DNA of 64,000 bases from Gordius sp. MW1 (taxonomy: Eukaryota; Nematomorpha; Gordioida; Gordea; Gordiidae). The position numbers and the translations under genes were made by a program. This document shows positions 28,401 to 37,384 of this stretch, piece after piece. The stretch's first letter is position 1. Each line of letters opens with the position of its first letter. The stretch lies in the NCBI GenBank assembly GCA_964036665.1, contig OZ038531.1, positions 14,756,168 through 14,820,167 on the forward strand, written 5' to 3'. The notes under the pieces are model-generated. The model ran no database searches. It was not told where the DNA came from and saw only the letters and a program-made list of their open reading frames with translations.

Positions 28401-31043
28401 AAGTAAAAATTTATCAGAATCTAAAAACTATTACTTTGAAATCATGATCGCATAGAGCAGTTTTCAAAAATTAAGCAGTTGCGATACAACAACCTAATCG
28501 CAACAATAAAACGTTGTCTTTTGTCAAAATGATAGTTCTCGCAGCTTAAAACCTCTTTTCGGAAGTCAATCGAGGATAATAGGATTCTCAAATTGGCTTA
28601 CTTTTATTTATTTTTTCATGCTCTTTCACATAGAATCGAAAAAAATAAAAATTTTTACCTCAAAATTTTTCACATATTTATCTTTGAACCGTATTCATCC
28701 GATGAAAGTTGTCGTTTTCAGACGTGGTTTCTATGATCCCAAGTAAAAATTTCTCAGAATCTAAAAACTATTACTTTGAAATCATGATCGCATAGAGCAG
28801 TTTTCAAAAATTAAGCACTACGTTGCGATACAACAAACTAATCGCAACAATAAAACGTTGTCTTTTGTCAAAATGATAGTTCTCGCAGCTTAAAACCTCT
28901 TTTCGGAAGTCAATCGAGGATAATAGGATTCTCAAATTGGCTTACTTTATTTTTTCATGCTCTTTCACATAGAATCGAAAAAAATAAATATTTTTACCTC
29001 AAAATTTTTCACATATTTTTCTTTGAACCGTATTCATCCGATGAAAGTTGTCGTTTTCAGACGTGGTTTCTATGATCCCAAGTAAAAATTTATCAGAATT
29101 TAAAAACTATTACTTTGAAATCATGATCGCATAGAGCAGTTTTCAAAAATTAAGCACTCACGTTGCGATACAACAAACTAATCGCAACAATAAAACGTTG
29201 TCTTTTGTCAAAATGATAGTTCTCGCAGCTTAAAACCTCTTTTCGGAAGTCAATCGAGGATAATAGGATTCTCAAATTGGCTTACTTTTATATATTTTTT
29301 CATGCTCTTTCACATAGAATCGAAAAAAATAAATATTTTTACCTCAAAAGTTTTCACATATTTTTCTTTAAACCGTATTCATCCGATGAAAGTTGTCGTT
29401 TTCAGACGTGGTTTCTTAGATCCCAAGTAAAAATTTATCAGAATCTAAAAACTATTACTTTGAAATCATGATCGCATAGAGCAGTTTTCAAAAATTAAGC
29501 ACTCGCGTTGCGATACAACAAACTAATCGCAACAATAAAACGTTGTCTTTTGTCAAAATGATAGTTCTCGCAGCTTAAACCTCTTTTCGGAAGTCAATCG
29601 AGGATAATAGGATTTTCAAATTGGCTTACTTTTATATATTTTTTTATGCTCTTTCACATAGATTCGAAAAAAATAAATATTTTTGCCTCAAAATTTTTCA
29701 CATATTTTTCTTTGAACCGTATTCATCCGATGAAAGTTGTCGCTTTCAGACGTAGTTTCTATGATCCCAAGTAAAAATTTATCAGAATCTAAAAACTATT
29801 ACTTAGAAATCATGATCGCATAGAGCAGTTTTCAAAAATTAAGCACTACGTTGCGATACAACAAACTAATCGCAACAATAACGTTGTCTTTTGTCAAAAT
29901 GATAGTTCTCGCAGCTTAAAACCTCTTTTCGGAAGTCAATCGAGGATAATAGGATTCTCAAATTGGCTTACTTTTATATATTTTTTCATGCTCTTTCACA
30001 TAGAATCGAAAAAAATAAATTTTTTTACCTCAAAATTTTTCACATATTTATCTTTGAACCGTATTCATCCGATGAAAGTTGTCGTTTTCAGACGTGGTTT
30101 CTATGATCCCAAGTAAAAATTTATCAGAATTTAAAAACTATTACTTTGAAATCATGATCGCATAGAGCAGTTTTCAAAAATTAAGCACTCACGTTGCGAT
30201 ACAACAAACTAATCGCAACAATAAAACGTTGTCTTTTGTCAAAATGATAGTTCTCGCAGCTTAAAACCTCTATTCGGGAGTCAATCGAGGATAATAGGAT
30301 TCTCCAATTGGCTTACTTTTATATATTTTTTCATGCTCTTTCACATAGAATCGAAAAAAAAATATTTTTACCTCAAAATCTTTCACATATTTTTCTTTGA
30401 ACCGTATTCATCCGATGAAAGTTGTCGTTTTCAGACGTGGTTTCTATGATCCCAAGTAAAAATTTATCAGAATCTAAAAACTATTACTTTGAAATCATGA
30501 TCGCATAGAGCAGTTTTCAAAAATTAAGCACTACGTTGCGATACAACAAACTAATCGCAACAATAAAACGTTGTCTTTTGTCAAAATGATAGTTCTCGCA
30601 GCTTAAAACCTCTTTTCGGAAGTCAATCGATGATAATAGGATTCTCAAATTGGCTTACTTTTATATATTTTTTCATGCTCTTTCACATAGAATCGAAAAA
30701 AATAAATTTTTTTACCTCAAAATTTTTCACATATTTATCTTGGAACCGTATTCATCCGATGAAAGTTGTCGTTTTCAGACGTGGTTTCTATGATCCCAAG
30801 TAAAAATTTATCAGAATCTAAAAACTATTACTTTGAAATCATGATCGCATAGAGCAGTTTTCAAAAATTAAGCAGTTGCGATACAACAAACTAATCGTAA
30901 CAATAAAACGTTGTCTTTTGTCAAAATGATAGTTCTCGCAGCTTAAAACCTCTTTTCGGAAGTCAATCGAGAATAATAGGATTCTCAAATTGGCTTACTT
31001 TTATATATTTTTTCATGCTCTTTCACATAGAATCGAAAAAAAA
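22400..31043. repeat. Satellite HOR domain D (2,397 bp period)
   Basis: The same monomer variant starts at 24483, 26880 and 29277, exactly 2,397 bp apart. The copy before it, at 22421, is 2,062 bp away, which is one monomer (335 bp) less. This 7-monomer HOR is the most homogeneous part of the array; private marks such as AATAACGTTGTC, CTCTATTCGGGAG and AAGCAGTTGCG recur in order. Short monomers are absent here. Confidence 0.88.
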
Positions 31044-31114
31044 AGTTTACCAAAAAATAAAAGAACGCCGTTCCGTGAACGCGTTCAAATTGAACGCGTT
31101 CATTTACAGCACTA
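31044..31114. mobile_element. hAT-like terminus abutting the satellite edge
   Basis: The last satellite unit is cut after CACATAGAATCGAAAAA. It is followed by unrelated sequence with the palindromic motif GAACGCGTTC twice and an end reading TTTACAGCACTAG. On the other strand this gives CTAGTGCTGTAAATG, which resembles a hAT-type terminus. No matching left end is present, so it is probably a fragment. Confidence 0.4.
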
Positions 31115-31479
31115 GTTAAAAATGTTAATAATTGTAAAAATAATAAATTGATAATTCCCGATAAGACGAGATCTTCTATCTTTTAAGAGGCGGCAAAAAA
31201 TTCTTTTAAAAGTAGCACTTCGAGACACCTAAAACTATATATGCCAAATCGACATTTAGAACCCTTATATAAGGCTATAATGTTTTTAATATACTTGGCT
31301 TCTTTGCTTTTCCATCATTTTAAATTTTTAGGTTATTGATAAAACTGGAAAAACAGTGATATTTTGCAAAAGTAACTTGAAGAAATAAATTTTAAAATTT
31401 GTTTCTAAATTTGCGAATGATTATATATAGTTACATTTGTTTATTTTTAAGCAGAAGCCCGGGGCCGTTCAGGTCTCTA
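31115..31479. mobile_element. Truncated copy of the TAGAGACC hAT family
   Basis: This segment aligns by eye with about 61,980-62,740 of the full-length element at 61735-62737. Shared stretches include CTTTTAAGAGGCGGC, ACTATATATGCCAAAT and TTGGCTTCTTTGCTTTTCCA. It ends in AGAAGCCC...CAGGTCTCTA, the right terminus of that family. The left half is missing, and no duplicate of the following TGCCACAT is seen on the left. Confidence 0.7.
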
Positions 31480-32400
31480 TGCCACATCATGCAGGATAAA
31501 AAATAACGAAATTTATAAATGCTTTAGTTATATTTACTGTTCCATCAGAACTCATTTTAAGCCTAAAATTTCGTAATATACTCAAAGTACAAATATGTGA
31601 TATATATATATCAAACTATTCACATACCATAAGGGTTACTAAGTAAATGAACTGAAATTAACAAAATTTGGATTTTGCAAAATTATATAAGATTTACTAC
31701 ACTCGGCGTTTTTTAAATCATTCAAATCATATTGATTTCATTTTATACCTTAAATCCGAATCATACAAAATAAAAATACACAATTAAATTTACTAAAATT
31801 CTATGATTAATAAGAAAATTTTAGCCGAGATCTCGCAGAAAAAAGCTCGTATCGTCTCGACATCAAAATCCTCGTCTCGATCTCGAGTCAGTTTTTCAGA
31901 AACTCGTTTCAATTTTTCGAGACAAGACCGAGATTTTTCTCGGTTTATCCGCATCACTATTGGTTTTTTCAAATTTAACTTTGAACCTACATTCTCAGGT
32001 TATCAGATTCTTGAACCTCATGAATCAGATAGTAAAAAAGTTGTTAAGGACAAAATACCAAATCAATCAAGCGTAGCTGTACTAGTATCATTTGGGGAAA
32101 ATTTTGTTAATTAACTTATGATATAGGTTATACTAGCTGATAAATTATACCATAAAGAAATTTTAAATTATATAAATACATTACAGCTGTCTTAAATCAC
32201 TAAGGTCTTTTAAAAGCCTCCAATTTATTCATGGAAAAACGGTCATCTAAGCTAGTGTTTTAATCATGTCTCGGTCTCAAAAGCAAGGTCTCGTCTCGGG
32301 AGCGATTATGAAAATCTCGATTTCGTTTCGTGTTAGAAAAGTTTCTACGAGAATTCTCGACTTTTAAAAAATTAAATAAAAATTTCTCCTCTTATATTAA
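31480..32400. repeat. Dispersed TCTCG-rich repeat, copy 1
   Basis: Positions 31,490-31,965 align with 36,690-37,145 over nearly their whole length. Both share a GCTTTAGT-ATATTTACT-TTCCAT stretch, an ATTTACTACACT stretch, and then CGAGATCTCGC, CTCGTATCGTCTCG and CTCGGTTT-TCCGCAT. A second TCTCG-rich piece, 32,230-32,400, resembles 35,100-35,230. The 103-codon open frame at 31,803-32,114 lies in this repeat and shows no recognisable protein feature. Confidence 0.7.
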
Positions 32401-33967
32401 AAATAGAAAATAAGTTTTAAAAAAATCCAAATGGTAAACCTTATTTTTTACAGAAACCTTAATACCCACACTTTTTAAGATTTAGCGCGACACGAAATCT
32501 CATTACCAATATATGAACTACATAAAGATGATATTTCTATGGAAAGTACAAGTTAAAAAACTTTAAATAATTTTAAAGCATAGATAATTGAATTCATTTG
32601 TTTCATATTCACTATATATGTCAAATATAATTAGACTTAGAAATTTATAAGTCTCCTATTGACTTATATGCGTCTGAAAGTAGACCTTACATATTAAAGG
32701 CAAACGTTTTAGTCCATTTATATTACCATCATCAATTATAGCCCCTAGAGTGTATTAGTGGTTGCTAACTAACTTCTAGAGCTGTTAAAAGTTCCTTTTA
32801 AAAAAGAACTGGTCAAGTTCCAGTTCCTTTGCCTAAAATGGAACTAGTTCCAGTTCCTTTGCCTAAAATAGAATTAGTTCCAGTTCCTAGTTCCTCATTT
32901 TAAAAAGGAACTAGTTCCAGTTCCTTTTGAAGTTCCTTTTTTAAATTTTTTTAAAATGCAAACATCTTTTATTAAATTATAAAACCAATATATTATATAT
33001 TACAATTTATAAAAATCATCAGGTAATAAATGTTTATTTGATTTTAACAAAATATTATTTTCAAAGTTGTCATCTAAAAGACATGTTCGCTTGACTCCAA
33101 ATAAAATTTTGCCCAAGCTAAATAATCTTCCCACAGGGGCACTTGATGGTAATGGCGTATTATATTTAATAAATAGTTTTTTAAATGGGGAAAACTGTCT
33201 AAAAGACTTAAATTTCGGTTATTAGAAAGCAAAAAACGTTCAATTGATTCATTCTTTTCATCATTTTTTAATTCAAAAAAATCCATTTCTTATAAACTAG
33301 GTCCAGCCTTTAGGAACAAACAAATTGATACCCTCTAAAATATTTGCTTTCATGTTCGCAGCGCATTCTTTGCGAATCCAATTCCAATCTGTTTTAAAAG
33401 CAGGATGGAGAATAGCCGCCGACAGATTTTCTTTGCTAAAAAGATCCAAAAATCTATTAATTAGCTAGACTAGACGTTATAAATAATATTAAACCTGTTA
33501 TTAATGCCTTGAGTAATAGCATCTTTTAATGGCTTTCACCATTTCAAGGAGCCCATAGATTCAATTTTCATCAATATTTGAGTGATTGTCGGGGTATAAT
33601 ATGCAAGATACATATAGTTTTGCCCTCCTAAAAACTTAATTGCCTTTGCAATTGGTTCCATGACCTTTAAAAACCATTTAAAATAATGCTAATGTTTAAA
33701 TTAAAATAAAATTTTACATCGCAATATTCTGCATTAAAATCACATTCATCTGATGTGAACTTTTGAAGATTCAGCTTGTCACATACACTTTGTAACCCAT
33801 CAAATTGTCCCTTTATAATGGAAGTTATGTGCCTCATAGAATTATATAAGAAATTCCATCTTGTAATTACAGGACATATAAAATAACAACCAAATTTTTT
33901 TTACAACTCAGCAGCATGAGTTGATCTACCTTGCAAGTTCCACAACTGTTGGCATTTTTGCACTACC

Positions 33968-34214
33968 CGTATCGGTGCATTCGACCAAAGTTTAACTGAC
34001 CAAATATCTATGAATGTCTATGAATGTCTATGAATATTTAACTAAAATGCTCTTTGAGAGGGGTTTATAGAGACGAAAACGTTAGGGTTAGTGTTTTAGG
34101 TCGGGGTTTTAGGTTAGGGTTTGGGTTAGGATTAGATGCACACATTTTAATCGACAAATGCATTTTTGTAGACATTTATTTGTTATTTGCTCTTTGGTCA
34201 ATTGCAACTGAATC
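33968..34214. mobile_element. Nested MITE, 247 bp, TSD GCACTACC, telomere-like core
   Basis: Identical 8-bp copies of GCACTACC flank it at 33,960-33,967 and 34,215-34,222. Its ends are imperfect inverted repeats (CGTATCGGTGCATTCGACCA versus GATTCAGTTGCAATTGACCA). It lies inside the transposase pseudogene. The interior holds a tandem GAATGTCTAT repeat near 34,010-34,045 and a run of TTAGGG-like units at about 34,080-34,136. Confidence 0.85.
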
Positions 34215-34259
34215 GCACTACCAATGAGCATATTTTTTATACTTTTCATTGGTATTTAT

Positions 34260-34678
34260 TAGAGATGCACCGATACCAAGTATCGGCATGGTATCGGCGC
34301 CGATACCTTGCCAAAAGAATCGGCCCGATACTTTGCTAGTATCGGCAATTACCAAGCCGATACCTTTTTCAATATGAAACTCAAAAAATAATATTTATAG
34401 TATCTCCTACCATTACAAAATAGAGGACTTTTTAAATTTTTTGAAAATTGTTTCATTTGATTGGCTATAAATATTTCTTTACAATTGTTTTATCGTCAAA
34501 ATTCTGATCTACCAAAATTTGGATGTGACTTAATTTATAATATTTAATTTGCATATATTTTTTAGTATAAAAATTTTTTTTATTATAAGTGTCGGCATGG
34601 TATCGGTATCGGCAAAAAAATCTTAAGTATCGGCTGGTATCGGTATCGGCATAAAATAGTGGTATCGGTGCATCTCTA
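34260..34678. mobile_element. Nested hAT MITE, 419 bp, TSD GTATTTAT
   Basis: The perfect terminal inverted repeat TAGAGATGCACCGATACC lies between identical 8-bp duplications GTATTTAT at 34,252-34,259 and 34,679-34,686. Subterminal sequence is full of GGTATCGGTATCGGC-type units in both orientations. There is no coding capacity. It interrupts the hAT transposase reading frame just after the HTLNL block, so it is younger than the 2.3-kb host element. Confidence 0.95.
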
Positions 34679-35085
34679 GTATTTATGTATTTCGTCACAT
34701 CAGTTGTAGCAGTCAAATTCAACGTGTGGCAAGCACACCTTCTATGTCTAGGAAGAAAGTCATAATCCAAGGGATTATGACTAACCACACAACAAACACT
34801 ACCATGAATAAAATACTAAATAAAATAACATTTAAATTATAAATTAATTAAAATGGTAATGCAAATTAAAATTGGGGAAAGAAACTTAAAAGGAACTTGT
34901 AAGTAGTTCCTTTTGCGTTAAATTGAGAAAAAAGGAACTAGTTCCAGTTCCTCATTTTAAAAAGAAACTTATTAGTTCTAATTCCTTCTAGTTCCAGGAA
35001 CTAGTTCCTTGGAACTAATTCCTTGGAACTAGTTCCTTGGAACTAATTCCTTGGAACTAGTTCCTTTAACAGCTCTACTAACTTC

Positions 35086-35240
35086 AAATACAAATGCGAA
35101 CACGCTCGTCTCGGTGTAGAAAAATCTCGGTCCCGACGAGAATTCTCGTCTTGTATCGACTTTTTTTAAAAATATATGTACGGAATAAAAATTTCTCCTG
35201 TTTTATTAACAATATTAGCATATGACAAAACTATGTATTC
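35086..35240. repeat. TCTCG-rich repeat fragment
   Basis: Sequence directly right of the 2.3-kb hAT element has CTCGTCTCGG, CGAGAATTCTCG and AATAAAAATTTCTCCT, and aligns in direct orientation with 32,230-32,400. It is probably part of the repeat that the hAT element entered. Confidence 0.55.
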
Positions 35241-35345
35241 ACATAATACAAAACTTTGGATGTTATACTATTAGTTGAAGCATATAAACTTCTAGAAAAC
35301 TCATGATTTAAGATTTAATCTATTACGGTGTAATATTGGAGTCAG

Positions 35346-36561
35346 CGAACGTTGTAAAATAGCGAAGTCAAATGTCAATCAAGCGTCATATATTATTTTC
35401 TATCATTAAAATTGTTTAAATAGTTCTTATTGGCCGATAAAAACGTCAATCATCAATAATATTATGCTATTTAACATTACAATTTTAATCATATTCTATA
35501 TCATAAATAAATTAAGATCCTTGCCCCCCCCCCTATTTTTTACCCTCTTTCTCACCAGAGGAGAGGGGGGTTCTGCCACCCACCCCCTATTTTTTATCCT
35601 ATTTATTACCAGAGAGGGGGGGGTCTTTTGCCCCTTATTTTTTATTTCTCTTTTTCACTGGTGCCCCCCCCCTGGTAAAAAAAAGGGTAAAATATAAGGG
35701 GGGGGGCAAAACACCCCCCCCCCCCCCCCATCTCCCCTCTGGTGAGAAAGAGGGTAAAAAATAAGGGGGGGGCAAATCACTCCCCTCCCCCCTGGGGAGA
35801 AAGAGGGTAAAAAAATAAGAGGGGGGGCAAATTCCCCCCCCTTCCCCCTGGTGAGAAAGAGGGTAAAAAAATAAGGGGGGGGGGCAAAACACCCCCCCCC
35901 CCCCCCCATCTTCCCTCTGGTGAGAAAGAGGGTAAAAAATAAGGTGGGGGGGGGGCAAATCACCCCCCTCCCCTCTGGTGAGAAAAGGGTAAAAAAAATG
36001 GGGGGGGGGGGAAGCACCCCCCCCCCCCTGGTAAGAAAGAGGGTAAAAAATAATGGGGGGGGCAAATCACCCCCCTCCGCCCTGGTGAGAAAGAGGGTAA
36101 AAAATAAGGAGGGGGGGGGCAAATCCCCCCTCCCCCTGGTGAGAAAGAGAGTAAAAAATAAGGTGGGGGGCAAATCACCCCCCTCCCCTCTGGTGAGAAA
36201 AAGGGTAAAATATAATGGGGGGGGGGGCAAATCATCCCCTTCCCCTGGTGAGAAAGAGGATAAATTAATATTTAATACAACACAATTAGCATCTACCTTA
36301 CAAAATGTTATTAAGTTCAATATAATTATATCAATTTAAATGTATTAGTTATCTATCTCTAATTCAAATATGGGATAATTGACGTTCAAATTTAAAAACG
36401 CTATGGTATAACAATGGGATCGTCAAAAGTAACAATGCATTTTCCCAATCCCCACCCAATCCCCTGCTAGTAAAAAAAACGTGATAAACGTCAAAACTCA
36501 TTATTTCGTCTTTTTAACCAATAGCAATTCGTATAAGACGTTCGCTATTTTACAATCTTCG
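35346..36561. mobile_element. Inverted-repeat element with internal minisatellite
   Basis: The sequence TTGTAAAATAGCGAA at about 35,352-35,366 has its complement TTCGCTATTTTACAA at 36,541-36,555, and similarity continues inward (TTATTGGCCGAT...AACGTCAAT versus complement ATTGGTTAAAAAGACG...TTTTGACGTT). The body between the arms is the G/C-tract minisatellite. I could not fix exact ends or a target duplication, so the superfamily is open. Confidence 0.6.
35520..36265. repeat. Minisatellite of C/G homopolymers with an orientation switch
   Basis: About a dozen 50-80 bp units carry CCCCC, then CTGGTGAGAAAGAGGGTAAA, AATAAGGGGGGG and CAAATCACCCC. Left of about 35,660 the unit is on one strand (TTTACCCTCTTTCTCACCAG); to the right it is on the other, so the array contains an inversion point. 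G and C runs of 7-17 alternate, which suits hairpin and G-quadruplex formation. Long open frames here (up to about 220 codons) come from repetition and encode only Pro/Phe/Gly-rich strings. Confidence 0.93.
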
Positions 36562-36659
36562 TCATTTCTGTACGCTACAACGGTGTCATTAAATACTCTA
36601 TTGTACTTTTGAAATTGGGCGGGTGCTCAAAAATCTCGAGATTCAAACTAATTGACCAC

Positions 36660-37150
36660 CAATTTATAATTACCGCATTATGAGGATGGGTAAGTGCAAA
36701 ATTCAAATATGCTTTAGTAATATTTACTATTCCATAAAAACTCATTATAAGCCAAAAATTTTGTAATATGTATAATGCTATGGATACAAATATGTGATAA
36801 ATATTTCATAAAATTAGTCACTTACCTTAAGGGTCAACCATACTTAGATAAATAATTGCCAAACTTTAAATTTTTTGCAAAAATATATAATATTTACTAC
36901 ACTTATGATTTTTTTTTAATATCAAATATATTCCATACATATTGATTTACACTTAATCATTAAATGTAAATCATCCAAAATATAATACATATTAATTTAC
37001 TAAAATCTAACGATCAATAAAAAGTCGAGATCTCGCCGAAAAAACTCGTATCGTCTCGTCTCGACATCAAAATTATCGTCTTGATCTCTAGTCAGTTTTC
37101 CAAATTCTCGTCACGTCTCGTTTCTCGGTTTTTCCGCATTACTAGTAAGT
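36660..37150. repeat. Dispersed TCTCG-rich repeat, copy 2
   Basis: This aligns with 31,490-31,965 over about 450 bp with many small indels. Both copies end in CTCGGTTT-TCCGCAT-ACTA. No coding region or clear terminal structure was found. Confidence 0.7.
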
Positions 37151-37384
37151 AGACAGGTTTGAGATTTTAATCCTGAAATTTTTTTAAGTCCAAAGGTGAA
37201 AGCTCCCCCTTCTTCCCCGATTGCGACCTTTTCGCCCACCCTTCACATCTACACAAAGTATGCCACCTATTGAGCTTTAATGCAAGCCCTGTCTTTTTTG
37301 ATAGATTCGATGTCAATGTGTGTCGCCGGAAAAATTAGTTATTTCTTCAATCAGTTCAGTTCTCAATTGGCTTAATTAAGCCTC

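Larger units (their letters stand above)
1..31043. repeat. Large tandem satellite array (HOR-organised, ~335 bp monomer)
   Basis: Head-to-tail copies of one AT-rich monomer fill the first 31 kb without any foreign insertion. Landmarks recur in every unit: a TTTTCGGAAGTCAATCGAGG-like block, a CACATAGAATCGAAA block, CAGACGTGGTTTC, CATGATCGCATAGAGCAG, and a GTTGCGAT...ATCGCAAC dyad. Long monomers are about 335-340 bp; short ones (about 297 bp) lack roughly 45-50 bp between GAATCGAA and CCGTATTCATC. I estimate 92-95 units. Neighbouring monomers differ at several percent of sites, while units one HOR period apart are nearly identical. The array starts before the window and ends mid-monomer near 31,043. 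A centromeric or heterochromatic role is an inference from size and HOR structure only. No gene was found inside. Confidence 0.98.
33000..34788 (-). pseudogene. hAT transposase pseudogene
   Basis: Read on the minus strand, pieces of a hAT-family transposase appear in different frames. Near 34,700 is RHRRCACHTLNL, the usual CAxHxLNL block. Near 33,930 is KCQQLWN followed by RSTHAAE. Near 33,850 is TRWNFLYNSMRHI. Near 33,140-33,000 is the C-terminal dimerisation segment KYNTPLPSSAPVGRLFS, then RTCLLDDNFENNILL and a stop at 33,002-33,000. The usual Glu of the family's SAPVERLFS motif is Gly here. Frameshifts, stops and two insertions show it is dead. N-terminal sequence with a BED finger was not found. 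Confidence 0.9.
32777..35077 (-). mobile_element. hAT transposon, 2.3 kb, TSD CTAACTTC
   Basis: The terminal inverted repeat is TAGAGCTGTTAAA at the left end, with its complement TTTAACAGCTCTA at the right. It is flanked by the identical 8-bp duplication CTAACTTC at 32,769-32,776 and 35,078-35,085, the hallmark of the hAT superfamily. Subterminal regions carry many copies of the palindrome GGAACTAGTTCC. Inside is a decayed minus-strand transposase, interrupted by two younger insertions (33968-34214 and 34260-34678). It probably inserted between two pieces of the TCTCG-rich repeat. Confidence 0.93.

Noticed and set aside
342-29471. Twelve repeated 62-64 codon open frames (MAYLYIFFHALSHRIEKNK...) in the satellite
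   Set aside because: They start with TTG, occur only in monomers that happen to lack stops or frameshifts, and are broken in most units. Nothing suggests translation.
1-31043. CENP-B-box-like motif in TTTCGGAAGTCAATCGAGG
   Set aside because: The spacing and the required A and CGGG positions do not fit the CENP-B box, so no centromere protein site is claimed.
1-31043. CRISPR-like array
   Set aside because: Units are contiguous about 300-340 bp monomers without unique spacers, in a eukaryotic context.
31803-32114. 103-codon plus-strand frame
   Set aside because: It lies in a TCTCG-rich dispersed repeat; the Ser/Arg-rich start comes from the repeat and there is no domain or splice context.
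34465-34788. 107-codon minus-strand frame as a separate gene
   Set aside because: Its first third is hAT transposase and the rest reads into the inserted MITE, so it is part of a pseudogene.
35635-36339. Several long overlapping frames of up to 221 codons on both strands
   Set aside because: All are products of the C/G-run minisatellite and encode only low-complexity Pro/Phe/Gly strings.
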